Shown here one piece after another: positions 17,276 through 26,151 of a DNA stretch of 64,000 bases (positions are counted from its first letter, which is position 1; the number at the start of each line of letters is the position of its first letter). The stretch covers positions 62,001-126,000 of the forward strand of contig NZ_DLHR01000019.1 of the NCBI RefSeq assembly GCF_002483315.1, written 5' to 3'. Source of the stretch: Flavobacterium sp. UBA7663. GTDB taxonomy: Bacteria > Bacteroidota > Bacteroidia > Flavobacteriales > Flavobacteriaceae. Position numbers and translations under genes: made by a program. Below the pieces are notes generated by a model. It worked only from the letters and a program-made list of their open reading frames with translations, made no database searches and had not been told where the DNA came from.

Positions 17276-18052
17276 TTATTTCCCTGGAAATATTGCTTTT
17301 CTTTTTTCTAAAAACGCGGTTGTTCCTTCTTTAAAATCTTCGGTTCCAAAAGAAAGACCAAAATTTTTAATTTCTACTTCATAACCATTCGTTCCGTCTT
17401 CAAAATTGGCATTAATTGCTTCGATTGCTTTTGCGATAGCAACACTTGAATTGTTTGCGATTTTTGAAGCAATTCCTTTTGTGAAATCTAATAGTTCTTC
17501 TTGTGCAACAACATGGTTCACTAAACCATAATTTTTAGCGGTTTCGGCATCAATCATTCCGGCTGTCATAATTAGTTCCATAGCGCGACCTTTTCCTACT
17601 AATTGCGCTAAACGTTGTGTGCCTCCATAACCTGGAATAACTCCTAATGTAACTTCTGGCAATCCCATTTTTGCATTAGTTGAAGCTGTTCTAAAATGAC
17701 AAGCCATTGCCAATTCTAATCCCCCACCAAGAGCAAATCCATTAACTGCTGCAATAACAGGTGTGCTTAAATTTTGTACAAAATCAAATAATAATTCTTG
17801 CCCTTGAGCAGCTAATTTTCCGCCTTCTTCTACTGAGAAATTGGCAAATTCTGAAATGTCAGCCCCAGCAACAAATGCTTTTTCGCCACTTCCTGTAATA
17901 ATAATGGCTTTCACCGATTTGTCATCTTTTAACGCTTTAAAACCTTCATGTAACTCTTGGATTGTAGCTTTATTTAATGCGTTTAATTTTGTGGGTCTAT
18001 TAATGGTAATAACCGCAATATTGTCTTGTTTTTCAATTAAAATGTTTTCCAT
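17276..18052 (-). CDS. Enoyl-CoA hydratase/isomerase (crotonase)
   Basis: The 258-residue crotonase has the oxyanion-hole block AGADISEFANF and both catalytic glutamates in GGGLELAMACHFR and LPEVTLGVIPGYGGTQRL. It hydrates 2-enoyl-CoA (short-chain, probably crotonyl-CoA) in fatty acid or amino acid breakdown. It lies 10 bases after the histidine kinase gene, in the run hemH, hemJ, kinase, crotonase, secreted protein, where the metabolic link is not obvious. Confidence 0.9.
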   Translation of the reverse strand: MENILIEKQDNIAVITINRPTKLNALNKATIQELHEGFKALKDDKSVKAIIITGSGEKAFVAGADISEFANFSVEEGGKLAAQGQELLFDFVQNLSTPVIAAVNGFALGGGLELAMACHFRTASTNAKMGLPEVTLGVIPGYGGTQRLAQLVGKGRAMELIMTAGMIDAETAKNYGLVNHVVAQEELLDFTKGIASKIANNSSVAIAKAIEAINANFEDGTNGYEVEIKNFGLSFGTEDFKEGTTAFLEKRKAIFPGK

Positions 18053-18062
18053 TATAGTTTGT

Positions 18063-19535
18063 TTATTGTTTATTTATTGGGAAAGAAACCAAAAATTCGG
18101 TTCCAATGTTTAATTCGGTTTCAAAAGTAATTGTTCCGTTGTAATTTTCGATAATATTTTTAATAATAGCTAAACCAAGTCCCATTCCGCTAGATTTCGT
18201 GGTGAATTTTGGTTCGAAAATTCGGGCAGCATTTTCTTGCGAAATTCCTTTTCCATTATCTTTAACTGCAATTTTTACTTGATTATCTTCTCTAAAAACG
18301 GTCACAAAAACCAGTTTGTGCTCTTTTTCTTCTGGAATGGCTTGAATTGCATTTTTTACCAAATTTGTAATCACACGGATTAATTGTGTTCTATCTAACT
18401 TAGCAATAATTTCGTCTTCTAATGCTGAAAACTGAATAAAATCTTCGTTAAAAATTTCCAATGCCATTTTTACAATTCGAACAACATTTAAAGTTTCGTT
18501 TTGTTGCGCTGGCATTGTTGCAAAGTTAGAAAAAGCACTTGCCACCGAACTCATCGTGTCTATTTGTTGTAAAATTGTTTGCGTGTAATCGTTTAATTTT
18601 TTTGAAATATCAGGATCGTTAGCATCAAACTTTCGTTGAAAACTTTGCACCGTTAAACGCATTGGAGTAAGCGGATTTTTAATTTCATGCGCTACTTGCT
18701 TTGCCATTTCGCGCCAAGCTTGTTCTCTTTCACTTTGAGCTAAAATAGTGGCGCTTTCTTCTAATTTATCAACCATGTTATTATAAGAACGAACCAATAA
18801 GTTGATTTCCTTACTTCCGTCTTCAATAACAATTTTCTCGTTCCGTTGATCTAATTGAGTTTCCTGAATTTTATCACTAATGATTTTTAATGATTTTGTA
18901 ATATAACTTGATAAAAAGTAAGAAAGAACAATAGCAATGAAAAACATAAAAGTATAGACCTGTCCAAAACGAATTAAGAAATTTTGAACTTCATTGTCAT
19001 AAAACTCAGCATCTTCTTCATAGGGCAAATTTAAAATAGCAAGTGGCTTAAATTTATTATCTTTTAAATAAGAATAAGAAGAACGATAGGTTCTATCGTC
19101 AACATTTGAAAATTCTATATACCGTTTTTCTATAGAAGATTGAATGATTTTTAAAGTAGATGGATTAATTTTTGGTTTGTCTTTATCTAATTTAAAAATA
19201 GCTTTTGATGAAATTAATAAGTTCCCTTTTAAATCGAAAAAATTAATTTCCATACTATGAATATCTGCTAATTCGAAAATTTTATCTTTAAAAATTAGCG
19301 GAATATTTTTTGTGTTTAGCGGATAAGTTGTTGTTTGTAATACATAATTTATATGTTCAGCAATTGCAGTTTCTTTTCGCTCTAATCTATCTTGATGGTA
19401 TTCTTTTGCCTCTTTTCTAAATTGATATATGGAAACCGCAGCAATAAGTATAGACGCAATAAGTGTTAAGAATATCATGGATAGAAATATTCTTATTCGT
19501 AGTGAAAGATTTTTGATATTAAAAATTCTATCCAT
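18063..19535 (-). CDS. Orphan NtrY-like sensor histidine kinase
   Basis: The 490-residue protein has a first transmembrane helix (about 13-36), an extracytoplasmic domain (about 37-195), a second helix (about 196-216), a HAMP-like linker, the H-box MAKQVAHEIKNPLTPMRL, and ATPase boxes N (NLVKNAIQAI), G1 (VKDNGKGI) and G2 (GMGLGLAI). The H-box with NPLTP is that of NtrY kinases. No response regulator is adjacent. Its start overlaps the stop of hemJ by one base, tying it to haem genes. The signal is unknown. Confidence 0.85.
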   Translation of the reverse strand: MDRIFNIKNLSLRIRIFLSMIFLTLIASILIAAVSIYQFRKEAKEYHQDRLERKETAIAEHINYVLQTTTYPLNTKNIPLIFKDKIFELADIHSMEINFFDLKGNLLISSKAIFKLDKDKPKINPSTLKIIQSSIEKRYIEFSNVDDRTYRSSYSYLKDNKFKPLAILNLPYEEDAEFYDNEVQNFLIRFGQVYTFMFFIAIVLSYFLSSYITKSLKIISDKIQETQLDQRNEKIVIEDGSKEINLLVRSYNNMVDKLEESATILAQSEREQAWREMAKQVAHEIKNPLTPMRLTVQSFQRKFDANDPDISKKLNDYTQTILQQIDTMSSVASAFSNFATMPAQQNETLNVVRIVKMALEIFNEDFIQFSALEDEIIAKLDRTQLIRVITNLVKNAIQAIPEEKEHKLVFVTVFREDNQVKIAVKDNGKGISQENAARIFEPKFTTKSSGMGLGLAIIKNIIENYNGTITFETELNIGTEFLVSFPINKQ

Positions 19536-20092
19536 TAACTATTTTGGTTCTTTTCTCTAATTTTCTTGTACAATTTGTATCCCATCATAATTAAAATCGA
19601 AAAAACAAAAATTCCGACAACACCATAAATCCAATTAATTGCATTTTTTAAAATTACTAAAAAAACAACTGCGAAAAGAATAATAGTAGCACCTTCGTTC
19701 CAAAGTCTAAAAAAACCAGAGGAATGTTTCACTTCGTTATTTTGTAATTGCTTAAATATTTGATGGCATTTTAAATGATACAAATACAATAAAAACACAA
19801 AAGCTAATTTTACATGCATCCAAGGTTGTGTCAGCCAAACTTTTCCAACTTCAGTAAAAAACAACATCCAAAAAGCAAAAACACTTGCTAAAACCGAACT
19901 TGGCCAAGTAATAATGTACCACAAACGATATTGCATTAATTGATATTGTTTAATCAATATGTCTTGCTCTAGTTGCGGTTTTTGTTTGGCTTCTGCGTGA
20001 TAAACAAATAAACGAACAATGTAAAACAACCCAGCAAACCAGGTAATTACAAAGATTAAATGCAGTGATTTTATGTAGTTGTAAAGTTCCAT
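19535..20092 (-). CDS. hemJ: Protoporphyrinogen IX oxidase HemJ
   Basis: I choose ATG 20092 (MELYNYIKSLHLIF) since the longer start at 20107 lies in a palindromic repeat. The 185-residue protein has about five membrane helices and HemJ family blocks: HLIFVITWFAGLFYIVRLF with its His and Arg, the segment around LMQYRLWYIITWP, WMHVKLAFVFLLYLYH and FRLWNEGATI. HemJ oxidises protoporphyrinogen IX to protoporphyrin IX in the inner membrane. It sits directly before (hemH) and after (kinase) other minus-strand genes. Confidence 0.88.
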   Translation of the reverse strand: MELYNYIKSLHLIFVITWFAGLFYIVRLFVYHAEAKQKPQLEQDILIKQYQLMQYRLWYIITWPSSVLASVFAFWMLFFTEVGKVWLTQPWMHVKLAFVFLLYLYHLKCHQIFKQLQNNEVKHSSGFFRLWNEGATIILFAVVFLVILKNAINWIYGVVGIFVFSILIMMGYKLYKKIREKNQNS

Positions 20093-20100
20093 ATTACTTA

Positions 20101-20163
20101 GTTTCAAGTTTCAGGTTTCAGGTTGATTGCTGTTCTAAGAACTTGAAACCTGAAACTTGAAAC
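20101..20163. repeat. Palindromic repeat between hemH and hemJ
   Basis: Two 20-base arms (20101-20120 and 20144-20163) are exact reverse complements around 23 bases. The arms are built of GTTTCAAG and GTTTCAGG units. There is no T run on the minus strand after the stem, so it is more like a REP or MITE-type intergenic repeat than a terminator. Confidence 0.75.
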
Positions 20164-20166
20164 AAT

Positions 20167-21180
20167 TTATTTAATCCATTCCTTAACCCAATTTGCAACC
20201 ACACCACACCATTCATCTTCATCATTTAAACATGGAACTGCCATAAATTCCTCACCACCATGATGCAAAAATTGTTCGTTGGCTTCCATTGCAATTTCTT
20301 CTAAAGTTTCTAAACAATCGGCAACAAAAGCTGGCGTTACAACCGCTAATTTCTTAATGCCTTGTTCTGGCATTTTGTTGATTTCTACATCTGTATAAGG
20401 TGTTAACCATTTATCACCTGCTAAACGCGACTGAAAGGTTTGGCTGTATTTTCCTTCTGGAATTCCTAATAATTTTACAACTTGTTTTGTAGTTTCATAA
20501 CATTGATGACGGTAACAAAATTCGTGAGCTGGAGAAGGCGTGTTGCAACAAGAACCATCAATTTTACAATGCGATTTCGTTACATCTGTTTTACGAATAT
20601 GACGTTTTGGAATTCCGTGATACGAAAATAATAAATGGTCATATTCAAATCCTTCCAAGTGCTTTTTAATAGAATTTGCCAAAGCCTGAATAAAATCGGG
20701 TTTGTTATAAAATGCTGGAACATTAGTAAATGTCATTTCTGGGAAATGCTTCTGACGCAATTCTTCTGCCAAAACTAAAATAGTAGTAGTTGAAGCCATG
20801 GCATGTTGCGGATATAAAGGCAAAAGCATTATTTCTGTTACACCTTTATCCTTTAATTCTTGTAATCCTTTTTGAATAGTCATGGATCCATAACGCATGG
20901 CTAAAGCAACCGGAACATCAACCAATTTTTGAACCTTTTGGTGCATTTTTTTAGAAATCACAATTAAAGGAGAACCTTCGTCTGTCCAAATTCTTGCATA
21001 CGCTTCAGCCGATTTTTTTGGACGCGTTTGCAAAATAATTCCTCTAACTAATAATGCACGCAATAAAAACGGAACGTCAATTACGTATTTATCCATTAAA
21101 AATTCATCTAAATACGGCTTAACGTCTTTTGCTGTTGGGCTTTCTGGTGATCCTAAATTTACTAATAGTACTCCTTTCAT
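20167..21180 (-). CDS. hemH: Ferrochelatase
   Basis: The 337-residue enzyme begins KGVLLVNLGSPESPT, the family hallmark, and carries the catalytic His in LLFSYHGIPKRH and the late acidic face near TLEEIAMEANEQF. A Cys-containing segment (CKIDGSCCNTP) sits in the middle. It inserts Fe2+ into protoporphyrin IX, the last step of haem b synthesis. It is the first gene of the minus-strand run with hemJ, separated from it by the palindromic repeat. Confidence 0.95.
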   Translation of the reverse strand: MKGVLLVNLGSPESPTAKDVKPYLDEFLMDKYVIDVPFLLRALLVRGIILQTRPKKSAEAYARIWTDEGSPLIVISKKMHQKVQKLVDVPVALAMRYGSMTIQKGLQELKDKGVTEIMLLPLYPQHAMASTTTILVLAEELRQKHFPEMTFTNVPAFYNKPDFIQALANSIKKHLEGFEYDHLLFSYHGIPKRHIRKTDVTKSHCKIDGSCCNTPSPAHEFCYRHQCYETTKQVVKLLGIPEGKYSQTFQSRLAGDKWLTPYTDVEINKMPEQGIKKLAVVTPAFVADCLETLEEIAMEANEQFLHHGGEEFMAVPCLNDEDEWCGVVANWVKEWIK

Positions 21181-21284
21181 GTGGCAATTGTTTTTTTATA
21201 AAAGTAATTAATTTGGTTTTTTTACTTTTTAAATTATCATTTTTTTATTTATAGTTTGATATACGAAATTGATATCAATTGGTT

Positions 21285-22157
21285 TTATACATTCGTGTTC
21301 AAATTCATTAAATATTTTTTTGGTGTTGTCCCAAATTTCTTTTTGAAAGCTGCAATAAAATGACTTCCCGTGCTGTATCCGATTTTTAAACCTACTTCAT
21401 TTACATTGTACGAACCACTATCAAGCAATTGACGGGCATAATCCATTTTATATTCAAATAAAAATCCATAAACCGTATCGCCATAAATTTGCTTGAAACC
21501 CATTTTTAATTTCTTCAAACTTAATCCTACTTGCTCAGATAATTCTTCTAATCCAGGTGGCTCAGCCATATTAGAAATCATAATTTCTTTGGCTTTTTTT
21601 ATTTTTAATACATTTTCTTCATCGATTAAAAACGGACACTGCTCTGCATTTGGATCTTCAGAACGATTAAAATACAAACTCAATAATTCGTAACCTTTTC
21701 CTTTATAATACAAGTTTTTGATAAAAGAATTTAAATTGTAATGAAAAATTTGACTTAATACAATTGACATGGAAGGACTAATATCATTCTCCTTATAATA
21801 TTTCTTATCTTTATTTTCATCACTTAAAAAAGGGATGTTTTCTGCTTCCGAAGAAAATAATCCATGAAACTTTTTGATAGAAACAATAATAGAAATCACC
21901 CATGTATTTGGAGCTAATTCTAAATGAATGGGCAATTCTTTTTGTGGATTGTAAAATAAAAGCGACTTTTCTTCTTTCAAATCCAAAGCATAATTTCCTT
22001 GATTAAAGATAAATTTTCCCTTTCCCTTAATTCCAAAATGAAACTGTATAAGTCCTTGGCTTACAGGTCTTTCAATTTTAATTGTTTCATTACTGTCGTT
22101 TTGAAAACGTAATAAAATAAATTCATTTTCAATTTTTATTTCTTCTAAAGAACCCAT
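21285..22157 (-). CDS. AraC family transcriptional regulator facing the haem genes
   Basis: The start ATG 22157 (MGSLEEIKIENEF) is favoured over the open frame upstream to 22235, because the DNA just before it is part of a duplicated regulatory spacer. The 290-residue protein has an N-terminal sensing domain of about 190 residues without recognised motifs and a C-terminal AraC HTH pair (LEELSEQVGLSLKKLKMGFK and VNEVGLKIGYSTGSHFIAAF). It probably controls hemA and/or itself; that is inferred from the divergent spacer shared, in duplicate, with hemA. Confidence 0.82.
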   Translation of the reverse strand: MGSLEEIKIENEFILLRFQNDSNETIKIERPVSQGLIQFHFGIKGKGKFIFNQGNYALDLKEEKSLLFYNPQKELPIHLELAPNTWVISIIVSIKKFHGLFSSEAENIPFLSDENKDKKYYKENDISPSMSIVLSQIFHYNLNSFIKNLYYKGKGYELLSLYFNRSEDPNAEQCPFLIDEENVLKIKKAKEIMISNMAEPPGLEELSEQVGLSLKKLKMGFKQIYGDTVYGFLFEYKMDYARQLLDSGSYNVNEVGLKIGYSTGSHFIAAFKKKFGTTPKKYLMNLNTNV

Positions 22158-22330
22158 AGCGATATTTTTTATATCCGTTTTATAAAAATCAAATATGATA
22201 ATTTGACTGAATCTAATCAATAAAATTGTTAGCACCTTATTTCATTACAAATCTAAAAATAAATAACGACAAAAATGAAAGAATCTAATATATCTTGTTT
22301 TAGAAAAAACGCTCTTTTAGCGTTGTTTTT
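22143..22330. repeat. Left copy of duplicated araC-hemA regulatory region
   Basis: This stretch aligns in the same orientation with 24649-24843. Shared blocks in the same order and spacing are GAACCC..AGCGA.ATTTTTT, ATCAAATATG, AATTGTTAGC, CATTACAAAT.TAA and AGCGTTGTTTTT. It begins inside the first codons of araC and ends 34 bases before the T9SS gene stop. Confidence 0.75.
22304..22324 (-). terminator. Probable terminator of the T9SS type B gene
   Basis: AACGCT (22308-22313) and AGCGTT (22319-22324) form a short stem; on the minus strand a T6 run follows. The equivalent stem is lost in the right copy of the duplication. Confidence 0.5.
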
Positions 22331-22364
22331 AAACAATAACGAAGTAATTGTCGTTATCTTAACA

Positions 22365-24632
22365 TTATCGCATTAAACCAAAATGCGATTTAAATGTTTT
22401 TCGAACACCACATTCATCATATTCTAATACAAACCAGTAATCTGTTGAAGGAAGTTTATTCCCATTACAGGTTCCATCCCAACCAATTTCATTTTGATTA
22501 ATTTCTTTTAATAATTTCCCATAACGATCAAAAATATACAAATTAGCATCAGTGTTTTCTATGACGATATTCCAATAATCATTATATCCGTCATTATTTG
22601 GTGTGAAAAATTTGGGATAATCAAAAATGAAAACAGAAGAAGAAAGCTCTGTACAACCATATAAATCAGTAACTTTTATTGTGTGGCAACCAAAGCTTAC
22701 ATTTTCAAAAATATTTGAATATTGAAAGTTTCCATTATCTAATTGATACAATAGCATATTATTAGAACTTACAACATTTACAATAACGGTATTATTAAAA
22801 GTTGAAATACTTAAATCAGAAAGACTTTCTAAAAAAATAACTTGCCAAGTTGAAGATTGCCCACAATTGTCAATAGGAGTAAAGGTGTAAGTTGTATTTT
22901 GAGTCGTATTAATATTTGTAGGATACCATGTGCCATCAACACCATTTGTACTAGGAAAACTAATGGTTGTACCTTCACAAATGATAGTATCCTGAAAATC
23001 AATCTTTATATTAGGCTTTATTGTTATTTCAATAGTAGCTTGATAAGCACATTGATCTTGATTAGGTGTAAAAGTATAAGACGATGTGCCAACAATTGTT
23101 GTATTGATTATGTTTGGTGTCCAGGTTCCAGCAATTCCTTCAACAGAAGTTAACGGCAAAGAGTTGGGTGTTTGGTTTTGGCAATATGTATTTGTTAAAA
23201 GATTAAATGAAGGAATTACCGAATTGCTATTCCTTGGAGAAAACAATAACTGATAAGTATTGCTATAACATTCAGAAACTATGGTACAAGTAATGATGTA
23301 ATGCTCATTTTGGTTCGGAATGTTGAGTGTTGGTGTTGCTTCTAATGAAGTACTTATATACGTTTGCGGATTAGTCACATAAGCTAATCCCCAATTATAA
23401 TTAAGAATATTGTTATTGTTTTCCAATGCCAGTTGTAGGCTATTACAAAGTTCGTTTTCTATAATAATCTCATTATAAGGCTTTAGATTGTTTAATTGGT
23501 TAGGCAATCCTGCTAAGCAAAAACGTCCGCCTAAATCCTGTTGTTCAGAAACATAATTACAATTTTCACCCAATACATTAGGGTTATTAATTACACCCAA
23601 ACGACCTGATAAGGAAATTAATATTGGCCTTGCGATGTAAATTTTGCCATCAGGAGCAAGTTGCATAGACTGTAAACCACTGGTTGAGGATATAAAAATT
23701 GTTTTTGATGTGATAAAATCATTATTTGTAGTTGTTGACACATCATATTGATATATTCTACTACCCGCACATTTGTATAGTACTTTGCTATTTGGCGAAA
23801 AAGCAGTTCCATACTGATTTTCGTTAGCGGTAGTATCAGCAAATTTTTCAGTGATTAACCCTGTAGAGTTGTTAAAGTTAAAGACATAAAGCCCCTCGTA
23901 ATTGCTACTTGAAGGTACAACATAAGAAAGTAATTTGTTGTCTGGTGATACTTTCATTTGTCCTGGTCTGGCATCAACAAAAAAACTAGTAGTACTTATT
24001 ACTGGATTTACATTAAAGCCATTACTTGAAATATGATAGGAATAAAAATTATTACTGTCCACAACTTTACATATTACCCAAAAATCACAGCCATTACTAT
24101 GTGGCACTACACAAACTTTCTCAGTTGTAGTTGTTCCGAAAAGATGGATGTTTTTATTTTGAGTAACAACACCAAGTCCATTATCCAATGACATATCAAT
24201 TTCAGAATAACGAACGCCTTCATCCTCAGAATTAGGGGCTTGTTCTGTGTAATCATCTAAGGTAACAAGAAAATATTTGTCAAATCGGTTTTCTGTGAAA
24301 TTATATGTTCCAGGATAAGGAATGATGGCAGAGGATTGGGTTGAAGAATTATGTCCGGCCAAATTGTCCCCATTAAACATGACATGAAAATTTTTATTCC
24401 AAACTTTCTCACCATTTGTATAAAACAAAACATTTCCATTGCTATCGCTAATAGTTGAACAACCTTCAGAAGAAAAAGTGCCAATTGGCAAATCTAAAAG
24501 AGGCGTTGGTGGATTGGAATTAAAATTAAGTCCTGCATTTATTCCAAAATACCAAATATTAGATTCCTCTTGTGCAAATATTGACACATAGAAAAGTATA
24601 GATATACATGTAAAACAACTTTTTATCATCAC
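22365..24632 (-). CDS. Large secreted protein with T9SS type B sorting domain
   Basis: The 755-residue protein has a signal peptide (first ~20 residues), a long N-terminal half that looks like a beta-propeller (repeats such as KVSPDNKLLSYVV, FSPNSKVLYKC, QLAPDGKIYIA), Cys-rich repeat modules (about 460-600), and a C-terminal domain FFTPNNDGYNDYWNI...YIFDRYGKLL that is the gliding-motility-associated type B T9SS signal. It is exported across the outer membrane or to the cell surface. It lies between two copies of the araC-hemA spacer, so it appears inserted into the haem locus. Its function is unknown. Confidence 0.85.
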   Translation of the reverse strand: MMIKSCFTCISILFYVSIFAQEESNIWYFGINAGLNFNSNPPTPLLDLPIGTFSSEGCSTISDSNGNVLFYTNGEKVWNKNFHVMFNGDNLAGHNSSTQSSAIIPYPGTYNFTENRFDKYFLVTLDDYTEQAPNSEDEGVRYSEIDMSLDNGLGVVTQNKNIHLFGTTTTEKVCVVPHSNGCDFWVICKVVDSNNFYSYHISSNGFNVNPVISTTSFFVDARPGQMKVSPDNKLLSYVVPSSSNYEGLYVFNFNNSTGLITEKFADTTANENQYGTAFSPNSKVLYKCAGSRIYQYDVSTTTNNDFITSKTIFISSTSGLQSMQLAPDGKIYIARPILISLSGRLGVINNPNVLGENCNYVSEQQDLGGRFCLAGLPNQLNNLKPYNEIIIENELCNSLQLALENNNNILNYNWGLAYVTNPQTYISTSLEATPTLNIPNQNEHYIITCTIVSECYSNTYQLLFSPRNSNSVIPSFNLLTNTYCQNQTPNSLPLTSVEGIAGTWTPNIINTTIVGTSSYTFTPNQDQCAYQATIEITIKPNIKIDFQDTIICEGTTISFPSTNGVDGTWYPTNINTTQNTTYTFTPIDNCGQSSTWQVIFLESLSDLSISTFNNTVIVNVVSSNNMLLYQLDNGNFQYSNIFENVSFGCHTIKVTDLYGCTELSSSVFIFDYPKFFTPNNDGYNDYWNIVIENTDANLYIFDRYGKLLKEINQNEIGWDGTCNGNKLPSTDYWFVLEYDECGVRKTFKSHFGLMR

Positions 24633-24648
24633 AAAGTAATAATATATT

Positions 24649-24843
24649 CAATTAGAGAACCCTCAGCGACATTTTTTCGTATATGCTGTTGTGGATATCA
24701 AATATGCTTATTTAGAATTGTTCTATATAAAGCAATTGTTAGCCCTTGAAGACATTACAAATTTAATAGAAATAATAGTGAAAAGATAATATTAGCTTAA
24801 AATATCTTTAAGCGACACAAAAAGTCCTTTGAGCGTTGTTTTT
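24649..24843. repeat. Right copy of duplicated araC-hemA regulatory region
   Basis: This is homologous to 22143-22330 (see that entry). At its left end the minus strand still reads GSLxExI after a lost start codon (CTC where araC has CAT), a remnant of the araC N-terminus. Its right end lies in the hemA promoter. CAAATATG is conserved in both copies (22190-22197 and 24699-24706) and reads CATATTTG on minus, a plausible -7 element for the minus-strand gene. Confidence 0.75.
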
Positions 24844-24859
24844 ATAAAAAGGTAAAATA

Positions 24860-24867
24860 TATTTTTG
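24860..24867 (+). promoter_or_regulatory. -7 element of the hemA operon
   Basis: TATTTTTG matches TAnnTTTG and lies 27 bases before the hemA start. TTG at 24836-24838 is 21 bases upstream and may be the -33 part. Confidence 0.45.
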
Positions 24868-24894
24868 TTAAACTTTTAGGAAAGAGTACATATT

Positions 24895-26151
24895 ATGGAA
24901 AACAATACATTCGCAAAGCATCCAACTTTCTACGCCATAGGCTTAAGTTACAAGAAAGCTGATGCTGAAATGAGAGGCAAATTTAGCTTGGATGAACAGG
25001 CTAAAACCCGCTTATTACTTCAAGCCAAAGCAGAAGGTATTGACAACCTAATTGTAACTTCTACTTGCAACCGTACCGAAATTTATGGTTTTGCACAACA
25101 TCCATTTCAATTAATCAAATTACTTTGCGAAAACAGCCAAGGAACCGTTGAAGATTTTCAAAAAGTTGCTTTTGTGTATAAAAACAATGAAGCTATTTCA
25201 CACATGTTTCGTGTTGGAACAGGTTTAGATAGTCAAATTTTAGGCGACTTTGAAATCATCAGTCAATTAAAAAATGCATTCGTAAAAAGTAAAGAACTTG
25301 AATTGGCAAATGCTTTCCTAGAAAGATTGGTGAATGCAGTTATTCAAGCAAGTAAAAAAATCAAAAACGAAACAGAAATTTCATCTGGTGCTACATCAGT
25401 ATCTTTTGCATCGGTACAATACATTTTTAAAAATATAGAAGATATTGCTTCTAAGAATATTTTGCTTTTTGGAACAGGAAAAATTGGGAGAAATACTTGC
25501 GAAAACTTAGTAAAACACACGAAACACGAGCAAATCACATTAATAAATAGAACTAAAGAAAAAGCTGAAAAATTAGCCAGAAAACTAGATGTTATTGTGA
25601 AAGATTATGCTGATTTGCAGTTAGAACTTCAAAAAGCAGATGTGGTAGTTGTGGCAACTGGCGCTCAAAATCCTACAGTTGATAAAGCTATTTTAAATCT
25701 GAAAAAACCTTTATTAATTTTGGATTTATCGATTCCGAAAAACGTGAACGAAAATGTAAAAGACATTGAAGGTGTTACTTTAGTTCACATGGATGAACTT
25801 TCGCAAATTACAGATGAAACTTTAGAAAACAGAAAAAAACATATTCCTGCAGCTGAAGCTATTATTGACGAAATTAAAGACGAATTTATTGCTTGGACCA
25901 AACAACGTAAATTCGCCCCTACCATACATGCTTTAAAAGCAAAACTGAATACAATTAAAGAAGGAGAATTAAACTTTCAACGAAAAAAACTAGCTAATTT
26001 TGACGAAGAACAAGCCGAATTAATTACAGCTAGAATTATTCAAAAAATCACCAATCATTTTGCCAATCATTTAAAAGATGATGAAACAATGGTGGATGAA
26101 AGTATTGAATGGATTGAAAAGATTTTCCAATTAGAAACAGTTGCAAAATAA
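24895..26151 (+). CDS. hemA: Glutamyl-tRNA reductase
   Basis: The 418-residue enzyme has the catalytic Cys58 in TSTCNRTEIYG, the Rossmann motif LLFGTGKIGRNTCENL near residue 190, and a C-terminal dimerisation helix region. It reduces glutamyl-tRNA to glutamate-1-semialdehyde, the first committed step of C5 haem synthesis. HemL, the next enzyme, is not in this window. It heads the plus-strand operon hemA-hemC-trkH-trkA-hemD-hemE and overlaps hemC by one base. Confidence 0.95.
   Translation: MENNTFAKHPTFYAIGLSYKKADAEMRGKFSLDEQAKTRLLLQAKAEGIDNLIVTSTCNRTEIYGFAQHPFQLIKLLCENSQGTVEDFQKVAFVYKNNEAISHMFRVGTGLDSQILGDFEIISQLKNAFVKSKELELANAFLERLVNAVIQASKKIKNETEISSGATSVSFASVQYIFKNIEDIASKNILLFGTGKIGRNTCENLVKHTKHEQITLINRTKEKAEKLARKLDVIVKDYADLQLELQKADVVVVATGAQNPTVDKAILNLKKPLLILDLSIPKNVNENVKDIEGVTLVHMDELSQITDETLENRKKHIPAAEAIIDEIKDEFIAWTKQRKFAPTIHALKAKLNTIKEGELNFQRKKLANFDEEQAELITARIIQKITNHFANHLKDDETMVDESIEWIEKIFQLETVAK

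Noticed and set aside
20101..20163. The palindrome as a rho-independent terminator of hemH
   Set aside because: No T run follows on the minus strand, and hemJ would be left without an obvious promoter.
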